Below are positions 1 to 9,546 of a stretch of DNA of 64,000 bases, piece after piece. The notes under the pieces are model-generated. The model worked only from the letters and a program-made list of their open reading frames with translations, was not told where the DNA came from and did not search any database. A program made the translations under genes and the position numbers. Position 1 is the stretch's first letter. Each line of letters begins with the position of its first letter. The stretch lies in the NCBI RefSeq assembly GCF_964059135.1, contig NZ_OZ060393.1:248001-312000 (forward strand). The letters are read 5' to 3'. The DNA comes from Buchnera aphidicola (Symydobius americanus). GTDB taxonomy: Bacteria; Pseudomonadota; Gammaproteobacteria; Enterobacterales; Enterobacteriaceae.

Positions 1-114
1 AGTACTCATTATATTCACGGTAAATCAAAATCTATTTTAAACTTATTTTCTTCACATCCTTCAACACAAGACAGAATTATTGCTTTATATAATAAAACAT
101 ACATATATCATTAA
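1..114 (+). CDS. htpX: HtpX membrane protease, 3' end only
   Basis: An open frame runs from the first base to a TAA at 112-114 and encodes 37 residues. It contains the string LFSSHPSTQDRI, which resembles the C-terminal end of HtpX (E. coli has a SHPPLDKRI-type ending). HtpX is an inner-membrane zinc metalloprotease involved in membrane protein quality control. The catalytic HExxH and membrane segments lie outside the window, so identity rests only on the tail. Placement next to terC/yoaE agrees with remembered Buchnera gene order; a cspC gene might be expected between them, but the 97-bp gap is too small for one. Confidence 0.7.
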   Translation, partial: STHYIHGKSKSILNLFSSHPSTQDRIIALYNKTYIYH

Positions 115-121
115 AACTATA

Positions 122-158
122 TCAAGAATAATAAAAATTTTTATTTTATTATTCTTGG
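122..158 (+). terminator. Inverted repeat after htpX, possible terminator
   Basis: Arms 122-136 and 144-158 are complementary over 15 positions (one end pair is G-T), with a 7-nt loop. It starts 8 bases after the htpX stop. The stem is almost entirely A/T and has no clean T-run after it, so it may end htpX transcription or stabilise its 3' end. Confidence 0.45.
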
Positions 159-211
159 TTATATACATTTTTAAAATATAAACATATTTATTATTTTTAT
201 GGAGTATTTTC

Positions 212-1777
212 ATGGGATTTTTTCACCCATCTAATTGGATTGGATTATTAACCCTTGTTTTATTAGAAATAGTATTAGGTATAGATAATTTAATATTTAT
301 TGCTATTTTATCAAAAAAATTACCTCCACATGAAAGGGATAAAGCACGCTTAATAGGGCTAGGGCTATCACTAATTATGAGATTAATATTATTATCCACG
401 ATATCTTGGATGATTACATTAACTCATCCTATATTTAATAATAAATATATTAGTTTTTCTGGTAGAGAAATTATATTATTAACAGGAGGTTTATTTTTAT
501 TATTTAAAGCAACAATTGAATTACATGAAAAACTTGAAGGACATCAAAATAATAATAAAACAAATAAAAATTACCCTGGATTTTGGACTATAATTTTACA
601 AATAGTTATTTTAGATGCAATTTTTTCATTAGATTCTGTAATTACAGCAATTGGTATGGTAAATAAATTGTTTATTATGATGTTAGCGGTCGTTATTGCT
701 ACAAGCATAATGTTAATAGCCTCAAAACCATTAACAAAATTTGTCAATTTACACCAAACAATTATAGTGTTATGTCTAAGTTTTTTATTAATGATTGGAT
801 TAAGTTTAGTATCAGAATCATTAGGATTATATATTCCAAAAAAATATATATATGTTTCAATTGGATTTTCCGTGCTTATAGAAATTTTTAATCAAATTGC
901 ATTATATAACTTTATTAAACATGAATCTCATCGACCCATTCGGCAAAGAGCTTCTGAAACTATTTTAAATTTTATGCGTGCAGAAGTTAAAAATCAAAAA
1001 AAAAATAAAAAAAAATTCAAAAATAAAAGTTTTTTTCAATTACATTCAACAGAATCAAATTTAGCAAGCTTAAAGGATGAAGAAAGATATATGATTCATG
1101 GTGTATTAGGATTTTCAGGACGATCTATCCAAAGCATGATGACACCTAGAAATGAAATTTCATGGATTAATGTAAAAAATAATACTACAGAAATTAGAAT
1201 AAAATTATTAGATACACCGCATAGTTTATTTCCAGTATGTAAAGGCGAATTAGATAAAATTATTGGTATTGTTAGAGCAAAAGAATTACTAGTTACATTA
1301 GATAATGGTTTAGAAAATATTTTTGAATTTGCTTCTAAAAATCCCCCAATAATTGTTTTGGATACTTTAGATCCAATTAATTTATTAAAAATTCTAAAAA
1401 AATCTAAAGGGATTTGTGTAATTGTAATGAATGAATTTGGAGTAGTACAAGGATTAATTACTCCATTAGATTTATTAGAAGCCATTGCAGGAGAATTTCC
1501 AGATGCTGATGAAACACCAGAGATTATTGTTGAAAAAGATAGTTGGTTAGTAAAAGGTAATACAGATATTCATTCCCTAGGTCAATTTTTTAAAATACAA
1601 GAGTTTGTGTATGAAAAGAAAAAATATGCTTCTTTAGCTGGATTATTAATTTCACATTATGGAAAACTACCAAAAGTTGGAGAAAATATTTATATTCCAC
1701 CATTAAATTTTAATATTGTTTCGATTAAGAAATATCAAATTAATTTAATCCGAATCACTAAAAATAAATCTAATTAA
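212..1777 (+). CDS. yoaE: TerC-family membrane protein with CBS pair and CorC domain (YoaE-like)
   Basis: 521 residues, close to the 518 of E. coli YoaE. The first ~235 residues form a TerC-type integral membrane domain with several hydrophobic segments and acidic motifs inside helices ([12 protein letters not shown] near 18-29, [15 protein letters not shown] near 133-147). A CBS-pair region (about 300-425) and a CorC/HlyC-type C-terminal domain (about 435-515) follow. TerC proteins are implicated in metal handling at the inner membrane, such as manganese export; the substrate here is unknown. A GGAG ribosome binding site precedes the ATG. A long A/T-rich stretch near residues 258-270 encodes a lysine/asparagine-rich linker between the membrane and CBS parts. 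Confidence 0.9.
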   Translation: MGFFHPSNWIGLLTLVLLEIVLGIDNLIFIAILSKKLPPHERDKARLIGLGLSLIMRLILLSTISWMITLTHPIFNNKYISFSGREIILLTGGLFLLFKATIELHEKLEGHQNNNKTNKNYPGFWTIILQIVILDAIFSLDSVITAIGMVNKLFIMMLAVVIATSIMLIASKPLTKFVNLHQTIIVLCLSFLLMIGLSLVSESLGLYIPKKYIYVSIGFSVLIEIFNQIALYNFIKHESHRPIRQRASETILNFMRAEVKNQKKNKKKFKNKSFFQLHSTESNLASLKDEERYMIHGVLGFSGRSIQSMMTPRNEISWINVKNNTTEIRIKLLDTPHSLFPVCKGELDKIIGIVRAKELLVTLDNGLENIFEFASKNPPIIVLDTLDPINLLKILKKSKGICVIVMNEFGVVQGLITPLDLLEAIAGEFPDADETPEIIVEKDSWLVKGNTDIHSLGQFFKIQEFVYEKKKYASLAGLLISHYGKLPKVGENIYIPPLNFNIVSIKKYQINLIRITKNKSN

Positions 1778-1890
1778 ATATATTTATTTTTAATAAAATA
1801 ATATTTATAAAATGAATTAAGATATTTTATAATAAATAAAATATGTTATATTCATTATAATACTTCCAAATAATTTTAAATAATTAAAAT

Positions 1891-2583
1891 ATGTATGAAA
1901 CTATTCTTTCTATTGATACTTCATTAAATTATTGTTCCATTTCAATATTAAAAAATGAAAAAATTGATAGTGAATTTAAAATATGTAAAAAAAATCATGA
2001 AAAATATGTTTTATCATGTTTAAAATTGCTATTGATTCGAAATAATATAAAAATGAATCATATCAAAATGATTTCATTTTCTAATGGTCCTGGAAATTTT
2101 ACTGGTATTAGAATTGCAAGTAGTATTGCGCTGGGATTATCAATTCCTTATAATATCCCCGTAATTGGAATATCTACATTAATAGTATTAGCAGAACAAG
2201 CATGGCGCAAAGAAAGATTAAAAAAAGTGATTATATGTATCAAATCAGGAAAAAAAAATATATATTGGGGGCAATATATTAAAAATCCAAAAAATATTTG
2301 GGTAGGAAAAAAAACAGAAGTTTTATTAAATATAGATGAAGCATATAAAAAAATTTCGTCATTAAAAAATCAGTGGAATATTATTGGAGATGGGAATATT
2401 TATTTTAAATCTATACAAAATACATTTTTAAAATTCTATAATATTATAGAACCGCATTCTCAAGATTTAATTCCACTAACCATATCAAAAATACGGAAAA
2501 AAAAAATAAATTTTTTTTCAATAAAACACATAAAACTAAATTATTTAAATACCCCAATTTATAAAAAACATCTTAAATCATAA
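1891..2583 (+). CDS. tsaB: tRNA t6A synthesis protein TsaB (YeaZ)
   Basis: 230 residues against 231 in E. coli. The N-terminal ILSIDTSLNYCSIS matches the ASKHA-fold start of TsaB, and GPGNFTG lies at 66-72, equivalent to the family GPGSFTG loop. TsaB is the non-catalytic partner of TsaD. With TsaE it transfers threonylcarbamoyl to A37 of ANN-decoding tRNAs. The C-terminal half is very lysine/asparagine-rich and diverged, as is common in AT-rich endosymbionts. It converges on leuD, with a 13-bp inverted repeat between the two genes. The N-terminal alignment supports the ATG start. Confidence 0.92.
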   Translation: MYETILSIDTSLNYCSISILKNEKIDSEFKICKKNHEKYVLSCLKLLLIRNNIKMNHIKMISFSNGPGNFTGIRIASSIALGLSIPYNIPVIGISTLIVLAEQAWRKERLKKVIICIKSGKKNIYWGQYIKNPKNIWVGKKTEVLLNIDEAYKKISSLKNQWNIIGDGNIYFKSIQNTFLKFYNIIEPHSQDLIPLTISKIRKKKINFFSIKHIKLNYLNTPIYKKHLKS

Positions 2584-2589
2584 AAATGT

Positions 2590-2633
2590 ATTAAACTACA
2601 TAATTGAAAATTAATAATTATATGTAGTTTAAT
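2590..2633 (-). terminator. Terminator hairpin between tsaB and leuD
   Basis: A perfect 13-bp inverted repeat (2590-2602 with 2621-2633) lies between two convergent genes. On the minus strand the stem is followed by a T-rich run (complement of 2582-2586), as expected for an intrinsic terminator of the leu operon. It may also act on tsaB from the other side. Confidence 0.6.
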
Positions 2634-2662
2634 AAGTTATATTGAAAATAAATTGCATTTGT

Positions 2663-3271
2663 TTATTGATAAAAAACAGGTATATTTTTTTCATATTTTG
2701 AAATATATCTTTCGTATTTCATCGTCAAGTCAATACTATCAAATCCGTTTAATAAACAATGTCGATGAAAATCATTAATTTTAATAATATATTTTTGATT
2801 TTTTAATATAATAAAATTCATTTTTAAATTGATAGTAGCCTGTATACCTGGATTTTTAAAAACAATGTTAAATATACTATCAATATGTACTTTTGATAAA
2901 GTAATTAAAAGTAATTGATTATTAAAACTATTATCATAAAATATATCTGCAAAATCTGGGGCAATAATTGATTTAAAACCATAATCTAATAAAGCCCAAA
3001 CAGCATGTTCTCGTGAAGATCCACAACCAAAATTCTCGCGAGATATTAAAATACTAGCTGATTTATAATGTTTTTGATTTAATACAAAATTTAAATCAGG
3101 AGTTTTTGTATTTCCATTTAAAAATCTCCAATTATGAAATAAATGTTCAGAAAACCCAGTTCTGTTAATTTTTTGTAAAAATTGTTTTGGTATAATAGCA
3201 TCCGTATCTACATTCGATCTATCCATAGGAGCAATAATACCAGTATGACTAATAAATGAAGTTAACATCAT
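2663..3271 (-). CDS. leuD: 3-isopropylmalate dehydratase small subunit LeuD
   Basis: 202 residues (E. coli 201). The N-terminal segment MDRSNVDTDAIIPKQFL is the LeuD signature, and NFGCGSSREHAVWAL carries the conserved GSSREHA motif of the aconitase swivel domain. With LeuC it isomerises 2-isopropylmalate to 3-isopropylmalate in the cytoplasm, the second step of the leucine branch. It is the last gene of a leuABCD run, 22 bp after leuC and just before a terminator-like hairpin. No motif is missing, so the pathway looks functional. Confidence 0.97.
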   Translation of the reverse strand: MMLTSFISHTGIIAPMDRSNVDTDAIIPKQFLQKINRTGFSEHLFHNWRFLNGNTKTPDLNFVLNQKHYKSASILISRENFGCGSSREHAVWALLDYGFKSIIAPDFADIFYDNSFNNQLLLITLSKVHIDSIFNIVFKNPGIQATINLKMNFIILKNQKYIIKINDFHRHCLLNGFDSIDLTMKYERYISKYEKNIPVFYQ

Positions 3272-3293
3272 AAATCCTCTATATAATTATAAA

Positions 3294-4691
3294 TTATAAT
3301 AATTCTCTAACATCTGTAAACTTTCCGAATATTGCTGCCGCTGCTGCCATAGCAGGACTAACTAAATGTGTTCTACCACCTAAACCTTGACGATTTTCAA
3401 AATTTCTATTACTAGTTGAAGCACATCTATCTCCCGCATTTAATTGATCATCATTCATTCCTAAACACATCGAACATCCAGGTAATCTCCATTCAAAACC
3501 TGCGTTAAGAAATATTTGATCCAATCCTTCTTCTTCAGCTTGTTTTTTAACTAATTTTGAACCCGGTACAACAATTGCTTTAACATTTTTATGGACATAT
3601 TTATTTTTTATAACTTTAGCTGCTATTCTTAAATCTTCTATTCTTGAATTAGTACACGATCCAATAAATACTTTATTAACTTTTACATTATTCAAAAAAA
3701 CACCGGGTTTTAATCCCATATATAATAATGATTTTTTGGCAGATTCCTGTTCTATAGAATTTGAAAATGATTCAATTGGGGGAATGGGCTGATTAATTGA
3801 TACTACCTGGCTAGGATTAGTGCCCCATGTAATCTGGGGGGATAAATGATTCAAATCAATAGATATAGATTTATCAAAATAGGCATTTTTATCAGATTTT
3901 AATGTTTTCCAAAATTGAACGGCATTATTCCATGTATTTTTTTTTATAAGGGGTTTATTTTTTAAATAATTAAAAGTTACTTCATCTGGAGCAATTAATC
4001 CAGATTTTGCTCCCATTTCAATCACCATATTACATAAAGTCATACGACTTTCCATACTGAAAGATGAAATAATATTTCCAAAAAATTCTACAACATATCC
4101 TGTTCCACCTGAAACACCCAGTTTATTAATAATAAATAATATTATATCTTTAGTACTTATAATTGGATTAATACTTCCAACAAGCTCTATTTTCATATTT
4201 TTGAATCGTTTTTGTTTAATTGTCTGTGTAGCAAAAACATGTTCCACTTCAGATGTTCCAATTCCAAATGCTAAAGAACCAAAAGCCCCATGAGTAGAAG
4301 TATGAGAGTCACCACAAACAATTATCATACCAGGTAATGTCATCCCCTGTTCAGGTCCGACAACATGTACAATACCTTGGTTTGGATGATTTAAATCATA
4401 TAACGATATATTAAAATCATTACAATTTTTTATTAAAGTTTCTATTTGAATTTTAGCCATACTATCTAAGCTATTAATATCTTGTATTTTAGTGGAAACA
4501 TTATGATCCATAGTTGCAAAAGTTTTTTGAGGGCATCGTATACTTCGTTTGTTTAGTTTTAATGAATGAAAAGCTTGAGGAGATGTTACTTCATGGATTA
4601 AATGAAGATCAACATATAAAATTGATGTATCATTCGTGTCTTTGTAAACTATATGACTATCATATAATTTATCATATAATGTTTTTCCCAC
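3294..4691 (-). CDS. leuC: 3-isopropylmalate dehydratase large subunit LeuC
   Basis: 465 residues (E. coli 466). Aconitase-family protein binding a [4Fe-4S] cluster. The three cluster ligands are present in FIGSCTNSR and LPGCSMCLG (near 346, 406 and 409). Histidine motifs such as [13 protein letters not shown] are also intact. It pairs with LeuD to isomerise isopropylmalate. The ATG follows the leuB stop by one base, which suggests translational coupling within one leuABCD message. No damage is visible. Confidence 0.98.
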   Translation of the reverse strand: MGKTLYDKLYDSHIVYKDTNDTSILYVDLHLIHEVTSPQAFHSLKLNKRSIRCPQKTFATMDHNVSTKIQDINSLDSMAKIQIETLIKNCNDFNISLYDLNHPNQGIVHVVGPEQGMTLPGMIIVCGDSHTSTHGAFGSLAFGIGTSEVEHVFATQTIKQKRFKNMKIELVGSINPIISTKDIILFIINKLGVSGGTGYVVEFFGNIISSFSMESRMTLCNMVIEMGAKSGLIAPDEVTFNYLKNKPLIKKNTWNNAVQFWKTLKSDKNAYFDKSISIDLNHLSPQITWGTNPSQVVSINQPIPPIESFSNSIEQESAKKSLLYMGLKPGVFLNNVKVNKVFIGSCTNSRIEDLRIAAKVIKNKYVHKNVKAIVVPGSKLVKKQAEEEGLDQIFLNAGFEWRLPGCSMCLGMNDDQLNAGDRCASTSNRNFENRQGLGGRTHLVSPAMAAAAAIFGKFTDVRELL

Positions 4692-4692
4692 T

Positions 4693-5784
4693 TCATACCT
4701 CTTTTATAAATAATTTAGAAATTATATCTCCCATTTGATCAGTACTAATATAATCTGTATTATCGGTAATATCAAATGTTCTATATCCCTGTTTTAGTGC
4801 AGTATTTACTGATGAATAAATTGCATCTGATAATTCATGTAAATTCATACTATAACGTAACATTAAAGCAATTGAAAGTATTTGAGCAATTGGATTTGCA
4901 AGATTTTTATCCTGAATATCTGGTGCAGATCCTCCTGCTGGTTCATATAAACCAAAATTATTTTCATTTAAACTAGCAGAAGCTAACATTCCAATTGAAC
5001 CTGTTAACATTCCGCAAGCATCTGATAAAATATCACCAAATAAATTAGAACATAAAATAATATCAAATGTATTAGGATGTTTTATAATTTGCATGACTGC
5101 ATTATCAATATATAAGTGCGATAATTCTACATCAGGATAATTTTTAGATACTTCTTCTACTGTTCTTCTCCATAATTTAGAACTTTGTAATACATTTGCT
5201 TTATCAACAGAAACAATTTTTTTTTTACGCTTTTGTGCAGTTTTAAAAGCAAAATGAGCTATGCGCTCAATTTCAAATTTATAATATATTTCTGTATCAA
5301 ATGCATACTCCTGTAATTCTTGATTAAGATTATTTCCCGAGTTTCCAAAATATATTCCACTCGTTAATTCACGTATACACAGTATTTCAAAACCAAAACG
5401 AGTTATACGAGAATGTAAAGGAGATAAGTTTTTCAATTCAGGATGTAATATAGACGGACGAATATTAACAAATAAATTGAAATGTTTTCTTAATGGTAAC
5501 AAAGCACTTCTTTCAGGTTGTTGTTTATCTGGTAATGATTGCCATTTAGGACCACCTATTGAACCCAATAAAATTGCATCGGATTTTTGGCAACCTAATA
5601 ATGTTTTTTGTGGTAATGCAACACCATATTTATCAATTGCAATACCTCCAATATCATATTCCATAAATTGAAGATTGAGTAAACACTTATCTTTTAAAAT
5701 ATTTAAAATCTTATACGCTTGTTGCATAACTTCAGGACCTATTCCGTCACCCGGCAGAACTGCAATGCAAAAATTATTTTTCAT
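4693..5784 (-). CDS. leuB: 3-isopropylmalate dehydrogenase LeuB
   Basis: 363 residues, the normal length. It starts with the isocitrate/isopropylmalate dehydrogenase N-terminus ([13 protein letters not shown]) and has the NAD-binding tail region [20 protein letters not shown] near 280-300, with metal-binding aspartates in [15 protein letters not shown]. It oxidises and decarboxylates 3-isopropylmalate to 2-ketoisocaproate using NAD+. Second gene of the leuABCD operon, 87 bp after leuA, and almost touching leuC. The start codon agrees with the family N-terminus. Confidence 0.98.
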   Translation of the reverse strand: MKNNFCIAVLPGDGIGPEVMQQAYKILNILKDKCLLNLQFMEYDIGGIAIDKYGVALPQKTLLGCQKSDAILLGSIGGPKWQSLPDKQQPERSALLPLRKHFNLFVNIRPSILHPELKNLSPLHSRITRFGFEILCIRELTSGIYFGNSGNNLNQELQEYAFDTEIYYKFEIERIAHFAFKTAQKRKKKIVSVDKANVLQSSKLWRRTVEEVSKNYPDVELSHLYIDNAVMQIIKHPNTFDIILCSNLFGDILSDACGMLTGSIGMLASASLNENNFGLYEPAGGSAPDIQDKNLANPIAQILSIALMLRYSMNLHELSDAIYSSVNTALKQGYRTFDITDNTDYISTDQMGDIISKLFIKEV

Positions 5785-5871
5785 ATTAAATTATTGTTAA
5801 ATTAAAAAGATAATTTAATTATAACATTTCTACTAAAAATAAAATCAAATATTTTAATAAAAAATGATTAA

Positions 5872-7413
5872 TTACATTTGTCTTAATTTTAAAATAACTT
5901 GATTTGCTCTCCAAATATTATTTAAAACATTAACCATAGCTTTGGCAGAAGATTCAATAATATCAGTTTCTAATCCAATTCCATGAAATATTCGTTTATT
6001 ATATTCCACTAAAATGTCTACTTGTCCTAGTGCATCTTTTCCTTTTCCTTTAGCAACAAGTTGAAATTTTTGTAAAATAATTTTATATTCCGAAATTTTA
6101 TTTAAAGCACGGTAAACTGCATCAACTGGACCATTACCAGTTTTTGCGGATTGAGTAATAGTTTCTTTTCCGCAAATCAGGGTTACCGAAGCTTCTGCAG
6201 ATCCGGTAGAACTAGATTTAACATGAAAATACTTTAATTTAAAATATTCTGAACTTTCTTGTTGATTATTTATAAAAGCCAATGCCTCTAAATCATAATC
6301 AAAAACTTGACCCTTTTTATCTGCTAATTTTAAAAAAGAAGAATATAATTCATTAATATCATATTCACTATCTTTATATCCCATTACACGCATGCGATGT
6401 CTAACTGCTGCACGTCCAGATCGTGAAGTAAGATTTAATTGTACTTCCTTTAGACCTATATCTCTTGGAGATATAATTTCATAATTTTCTCTATTTTTTA
6501 ATACTCCATCTTGATGTATACCAGAAGAATGTGAAAAAGCATTACTACCAACAATCGCCTTATTAGCTGGTATTGGTGTATTACAAATTTGGCTAATAAT
6601 TTTACTCGTTCGATATATTTCGGTTGTATTCACAGTAGTATGTACATTCAATAAATCTTTTCTAGCTTGAATTGCCATTATAATTTCTTCTAACGCTGCA
6701 TTACCTGCTCTTTCCCCAATACCATTAATCGTACCTTCTACTTGTCTAGCTCCAGCCATAATTGCGGAAATTGAATTTCCAACAGCCATCCCTAAATCAT
6801 CGTGACAATGTATAGAAATAGTTGCTTTGTCAATATTGGGAACTTTCTGGTATAATGATTTAATAATTTTACCAAATTGATCAGGAATTGTATAACCTAC
6901 TGTATCTGGAATATTAATTGTAGTTGCACCATGTTTAATGGTTTGTTCTACAATTCTACAAAGATTGTCTATTGAGGTTCTACCAGCATCTTCACATGAA
7001 AATTCAATATCGTCAGTATAACGTTTTGCGCGTTTAATAGAGCGTATCGCCATAGATATGATTTCATTAAAATTCTTTTTTAATTTAGAATGAACATGTA
7101 AATTAGAAGTTCCTAAAAATATATGAATTCGAAAAAAATCTAATATTGACATAGCGTCTGCTGCCACGTCAATATCTTCATCAATACAACGAGCCAAACT
7201 ACATATTCTAGTATTTTTAATGTTTTTTGAAATAGTACGAACAGATTCAAAATCCCCAGGGGATGAAATAGGAAATCCCACCTCAATAATATCAACATTC
7301 ATTCTTTCTAAAGCCATGGCAATTTGTAATTTTTCTTTTACACTTAAACTAGCCTGTAAAGATTGTTCGCCGTCTCGTAATGATGTATCAAAAATAATAA
7401 TTTTTTCACTCAT
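5872..7413 (-). CDS. leuA: 2-isopropylmalate synthase LeuA
   Basis: 513 residues (E. coli 523). The N-terminal TIM-barrel begins with [17 protein letters not shown] and contains [13 protein letters not shown] and the GERAGN loop. The C-terminal ~120 residues correspond to the leucine-binding regulatory domain and look complete ([11 protein letters not shown]). It condenses 2-ketoisovalerate with acetyl-CoA, the committed step of leucine synthesis. A TAGGGA ribosome binding site lies 7 bases before the ATG. The 194 bp between minE and leuA contain a candidate Leu-rich leader peptide, described separately. Feedback control by leucine may persist, since the regulatory domain is retained. Confidence 0.98.
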   Translation of the reverse strand: MSEKIIIFDTSLRDGEQSLQASLSVKEKLQIAMALERMNVDIIEVGFPISSPGDFESVRTISKNIKNTRICSLARCIDEDIDVAADAMSILDFFRIHIFLGTSNLHVHSKLKKNFNEIISMAIRSIKRAKRYTDDIEFSCEDAGRTSIDNLCRIVEQTIKHGATTINIPDTVGYTIPDQFGKIIKSLYQKVPNIDKATISIHCHDDLGMAVGNSISAIMAGARQVEGTINGIGERAGNAALEEIIMAIQARKDLLNVHTTVNTTEIYRTSKIISQICNTPIPANKAIVGSNAFSHSSGIHQDGVLKNRENYEIISPRDIGLKEVQLNLTSRSGRAAVRHRMRVMGYKDSEYDINELYSSFLKLADKKGQVFDYDLEALAFINNQQESSEYFKLKYFHVKSSSTGSAEASVTLICGKETITQSAKTGNGPVDAVYRALNKISEYKIILQKFQLVAKGKGKDALGQVDILVEYNKRIFHGIGLETDIIESSAKAMVNVLNNIWRANQVILKLRQM

Positions 7414-7527
7414 TTGTGATTCCCTACATAAAATATTTTAAATATTTTAAAAAAATAAAATACAAAATATTAAAAGTTAAATATCAAAATTAAAATCATT
7501 GAGATATTTTGAATAAAATTTCACATA

Positions 7528-7572
7528 TTAAGAGTGATAAAATAAAATATATCCTAATAGTAAATATATCAT
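7528..7572 (-). promoter_or_regulatory. Candidate leu operon leader peptide (leuL-like), 14 aa
   Basis: On the minus strand a 15-codon frame, ATG at 7572 to TAA at 7528, reads MIYLLLGYILFYHS. Three leucine codons (TTA CTA TTA) stand in a row at positions 4-6 and a fourth is at 10. It has a good AAAGGA ribosome binding site (7581-7586), 8 bases upstream. The stop is about 115 bases before the leuA ATG, and the intervening RNA holds short A/T hairpins, for example an 8-bp AATATTTT/AAAATATT stem around a T-rich loop. This is the layout of a leucine attenuator. TTA is common in this genome, so chance is a serious alternative. The minE stop at 7608 leaves no room for a separate promoter downstream of minE. 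Confidence 0.35.
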
Positions 7573-7607
7573 GTTTTATTTCCTTTAATAATTTATTAAG
7601 CAGTATT

Positions 7608-7859
7608 TTATTCGGGTAAAATAATATTCAATTCTAAAATTGAAAAATCTTCTCTTTTTTGATTTAATTGGATTTTTATCATATTTGGGTTAATTTTCAC
7701 ATATTTACAAATAACAGTAAATATTTCTTTTTTTAATTTTAGAAAATATTTAGGTCGAATATTATTATTTTTTCTATCTGATATAATAATTTTGAGTCTT
7801 CTTTTGGCTATATGTGCTGTATTTTTATTACGAGAAAGAAAAAAATCCAAAATTGTCAT
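7608..7859 (-). CDS. minE: Cell division topological factor MinE
   Basis: 83 residues (E. coli 88). The N-terminal LLDFFLSRNKNTA-type segment (here ILDFFLSRNKNTAHIAKRRL) is the MinD-binding and membrane-targeting part, and the C-terminal half is the dimerising topological domain. MinE displaces MinD ATPase from the membrane so that MinCD oscillates and the Z-ring forms at midcell. It starts 4 bases after the minD stop and is the last min gene, immediately before the leu leader region. The only shortening is at the extreme C-terminus. Confidence 0.96.
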   Translation of the reverse strand: MTILDFFLSRNKNTAHIAKRRLKIIISDRKNNNIRPKYFLKLKKEIFTVICKYVKINPNMIKIQLNQKREDFSILELNIILPE

Positions 7860-7862
7860 ATA

Positions 7863-8675
7863 TTATCTCCAAAATAATCTATGAAAAAAACTTTTTTTTT
7901 CTTCTTCAAGGAATCTAAAAGCACATTTTTTTCCTAACAATCGATCAACTGTATCAATGTATGCTTTTCCTGCTAGAGAATTCGAGTCTAAAATAATCGA
8001 TTCACCTTGATTAGATGCTTTTAATACTGAAGAATCTTCGGGAATTACTCCAATAAGAGGAATTCTTAATACATCTAATACATCTTGCATACTTAACATA
8101 TCTCCTTTATTTACTCGAACTGGGTTATAACGAGTTAACAATAAATATTCTTTAATAGGAAATTCATTATTTTTAGATCGTTTAGATTCTGATGATATAA
8201 TTCCTAAAATTCGATCAGAATCACGTACAGAAGAAACTTCAGGATTTGTAGTAATAATAGCCTCATCTGCAAAATAAATTGCTAATATTGCACCTGTTTC
8301 AATTCCGGCTGGAGAATCGCAAATAATAAATTCAAAATTCATATCTAACAATTGTTTAAAAATTTTTTTAATTCCTTCTTTCGTTAAAGAATCTTTATTT
8401 CTTGTTTGAGATGCAGGTAAGATAAATAAATTTTCTGTGTATTTATCTTTTATAATCGCTTGATGAATTGTAGCATCTCCTTGAATAACATTGATTAAAT
8501 CATATACTACTCTTCTCTCGCATCCCATAACTAAATCTAAATTTCTTAATCCAATATCAAAATCAATAACTATTGTTTTATTTCCCTTTTGAGCAAAACC
8601 AGTTGCAATTGCTGCACTAGAGGTAGTTTTACCAACTCCCCCCTTACCCGAAGTAACCACAATAATACGAGTCAT
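7863..8675 (-). CDS. minD: Septum site-determining ATPase MinD
   Basis: 270 residues, full length. Deviant Walker A KGGVGKTT at about 10-17, with the signature lysine. The C-terminal membrane-targeting amphipathic helix (EEEKKSFFHRLFWR) is present. MinD dimerises with ATP on the inner membrane, recruits MinC, and is released by MinE. The gene lies between minC and minE with short spacers, a normal minCDE operon. Retention of all three Min proteins indicates division-site selection is kept in this symbiont. Confidence 0.98.
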   Translation of the reverse strand: MTRIIVVTSGKGGVGKTTSSAAIATGFAQKGNKTIVIDFDIGLRNLDLVMGCERRVVYDLINVIQGDATIHQAIIKDKYTENLFILPASQTRNKDSLTKEGIKKIFKQLLDMNFEFIICDSPAGIETGAILAIYFADEAIITTNPEVSSVRDSDRILGIISSESKRSKNNEFPIKEYLLLTRYNPVRVNKGDMLSMQDVLDVLRIPLIGVIPEDSSVLKASNQGESIILDSNSLAGKAYIDTVDRLLGKKCAFRFLEEEKKSFFHRLFWR

Positions 8676-8708
8676 GTGCTTATTACCTTTTATAAATGTT
8701 AATATTAT

Positions 8709-9407
8709 TTACGTCAATGGATAAATTAATAAAATATTATTTTTTAAAAAAATATGTACTGATTTTCCTAATAAATCCAATGGTATTTGATCAATCAATA
8801 AATATTCTCCAGAAATTGAAATTAATTCAGCAAATAACTGCGTACAAAAAATATTACGAGTTTTATCTCCATTTACACCAGCCAATACTCGACCTCGCAT
8901 CATACCGTAAATATGTATATCTCCATCAGCAATTAATTCTGCGCCAGGATTAACATGATTTGTAACAATTAAATTCGATTGATTTACATAAATTTTTTGT
9001 CCAGATCTAACAGGAGTATTAATAATTTTTGTATTAAATTTTTTTTTATTAATGAATTTATTATTTTTTTGATTTTTTTGTTTACAATATACTTCATTTT
9101 TTCCTTCTAATAAAATTGGAATACCAGATTTTATTATTTTACATTTTAAAATTTTATCTATACATCCACTTACACCAATAATATGTAATCCTGTAGATAT
9201 AATAGATTTTTGCATATCATTCCAATTTACAGTATTTGATAAACTAGATACATTGATTACAATAGGTGCATTTTTAAAAAATTGGGGTGCTTCCATGATT
9301 TTTTCTAAAATAGCATTTTGAACAGAAGAAACTGATTTATTTTTAATATATAATACTAATAATGTAAAAACACTGCCTTTTAACTCAATAAAATTATTTT
9401 TTAACAT
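8709..9407 (-). CDS. minC: Septum inhibitor MinC
   Basis: 232 residues (E. coli 231). The N-terminal FtsZ-inhibiting domain is diverged. The C-terminal beta-helix domain, which binds MinD and other MinC molecules, is well conserved (VRSGQKIYVNQSNLIVTNHV and the glycine-rich GAELIADGDIHIYG). First gene of minCDE on the minus strand, divergent from rsmC across 139 bp. The lysine/asparagine-rich stretch near 105-125 is the linker between the two domains. Confidence 0.95.
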   Translation of the reverse strand: MLKNNFIELKGSVFTLLVLYIKNKSVSSVQNAILEKIMEAPQFFKNAPIVINVSSLSNTVNWNDMQKSIISTGLHIIGVSGCIDKILKCKIIKSGIPILLEGKNEVYCKQKNQKNNKFINKKKFNTKIINTPVRSGQKIYVNQSNLIVTNHVNPGAELIADGDIHIYGMMRGRVLAGVNGDKTRNIFCTQLFAELISISGEYLLIDQIPLDLLGKSVHIFLKNNILLIYPLT

Positions 9408-9546
9408 GTAATTATATTTCTAAAATAATAAAATGATTTTAACATGATATTTTAAATAATAATATTATAAGCTTTTGAAAATATAAAAGAATGATTTAAT
9501 ATATTTATAATATAAAATTAGTCATTTTAGATGGAGCATAATACAC

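Noticed and set aside
1096-1485. 129-codon frame on the minus strand inside terC/yoaE
   Set aside because: It is a shadow of the real gene; its protein resembles nothing and there is no ribosome binding site.
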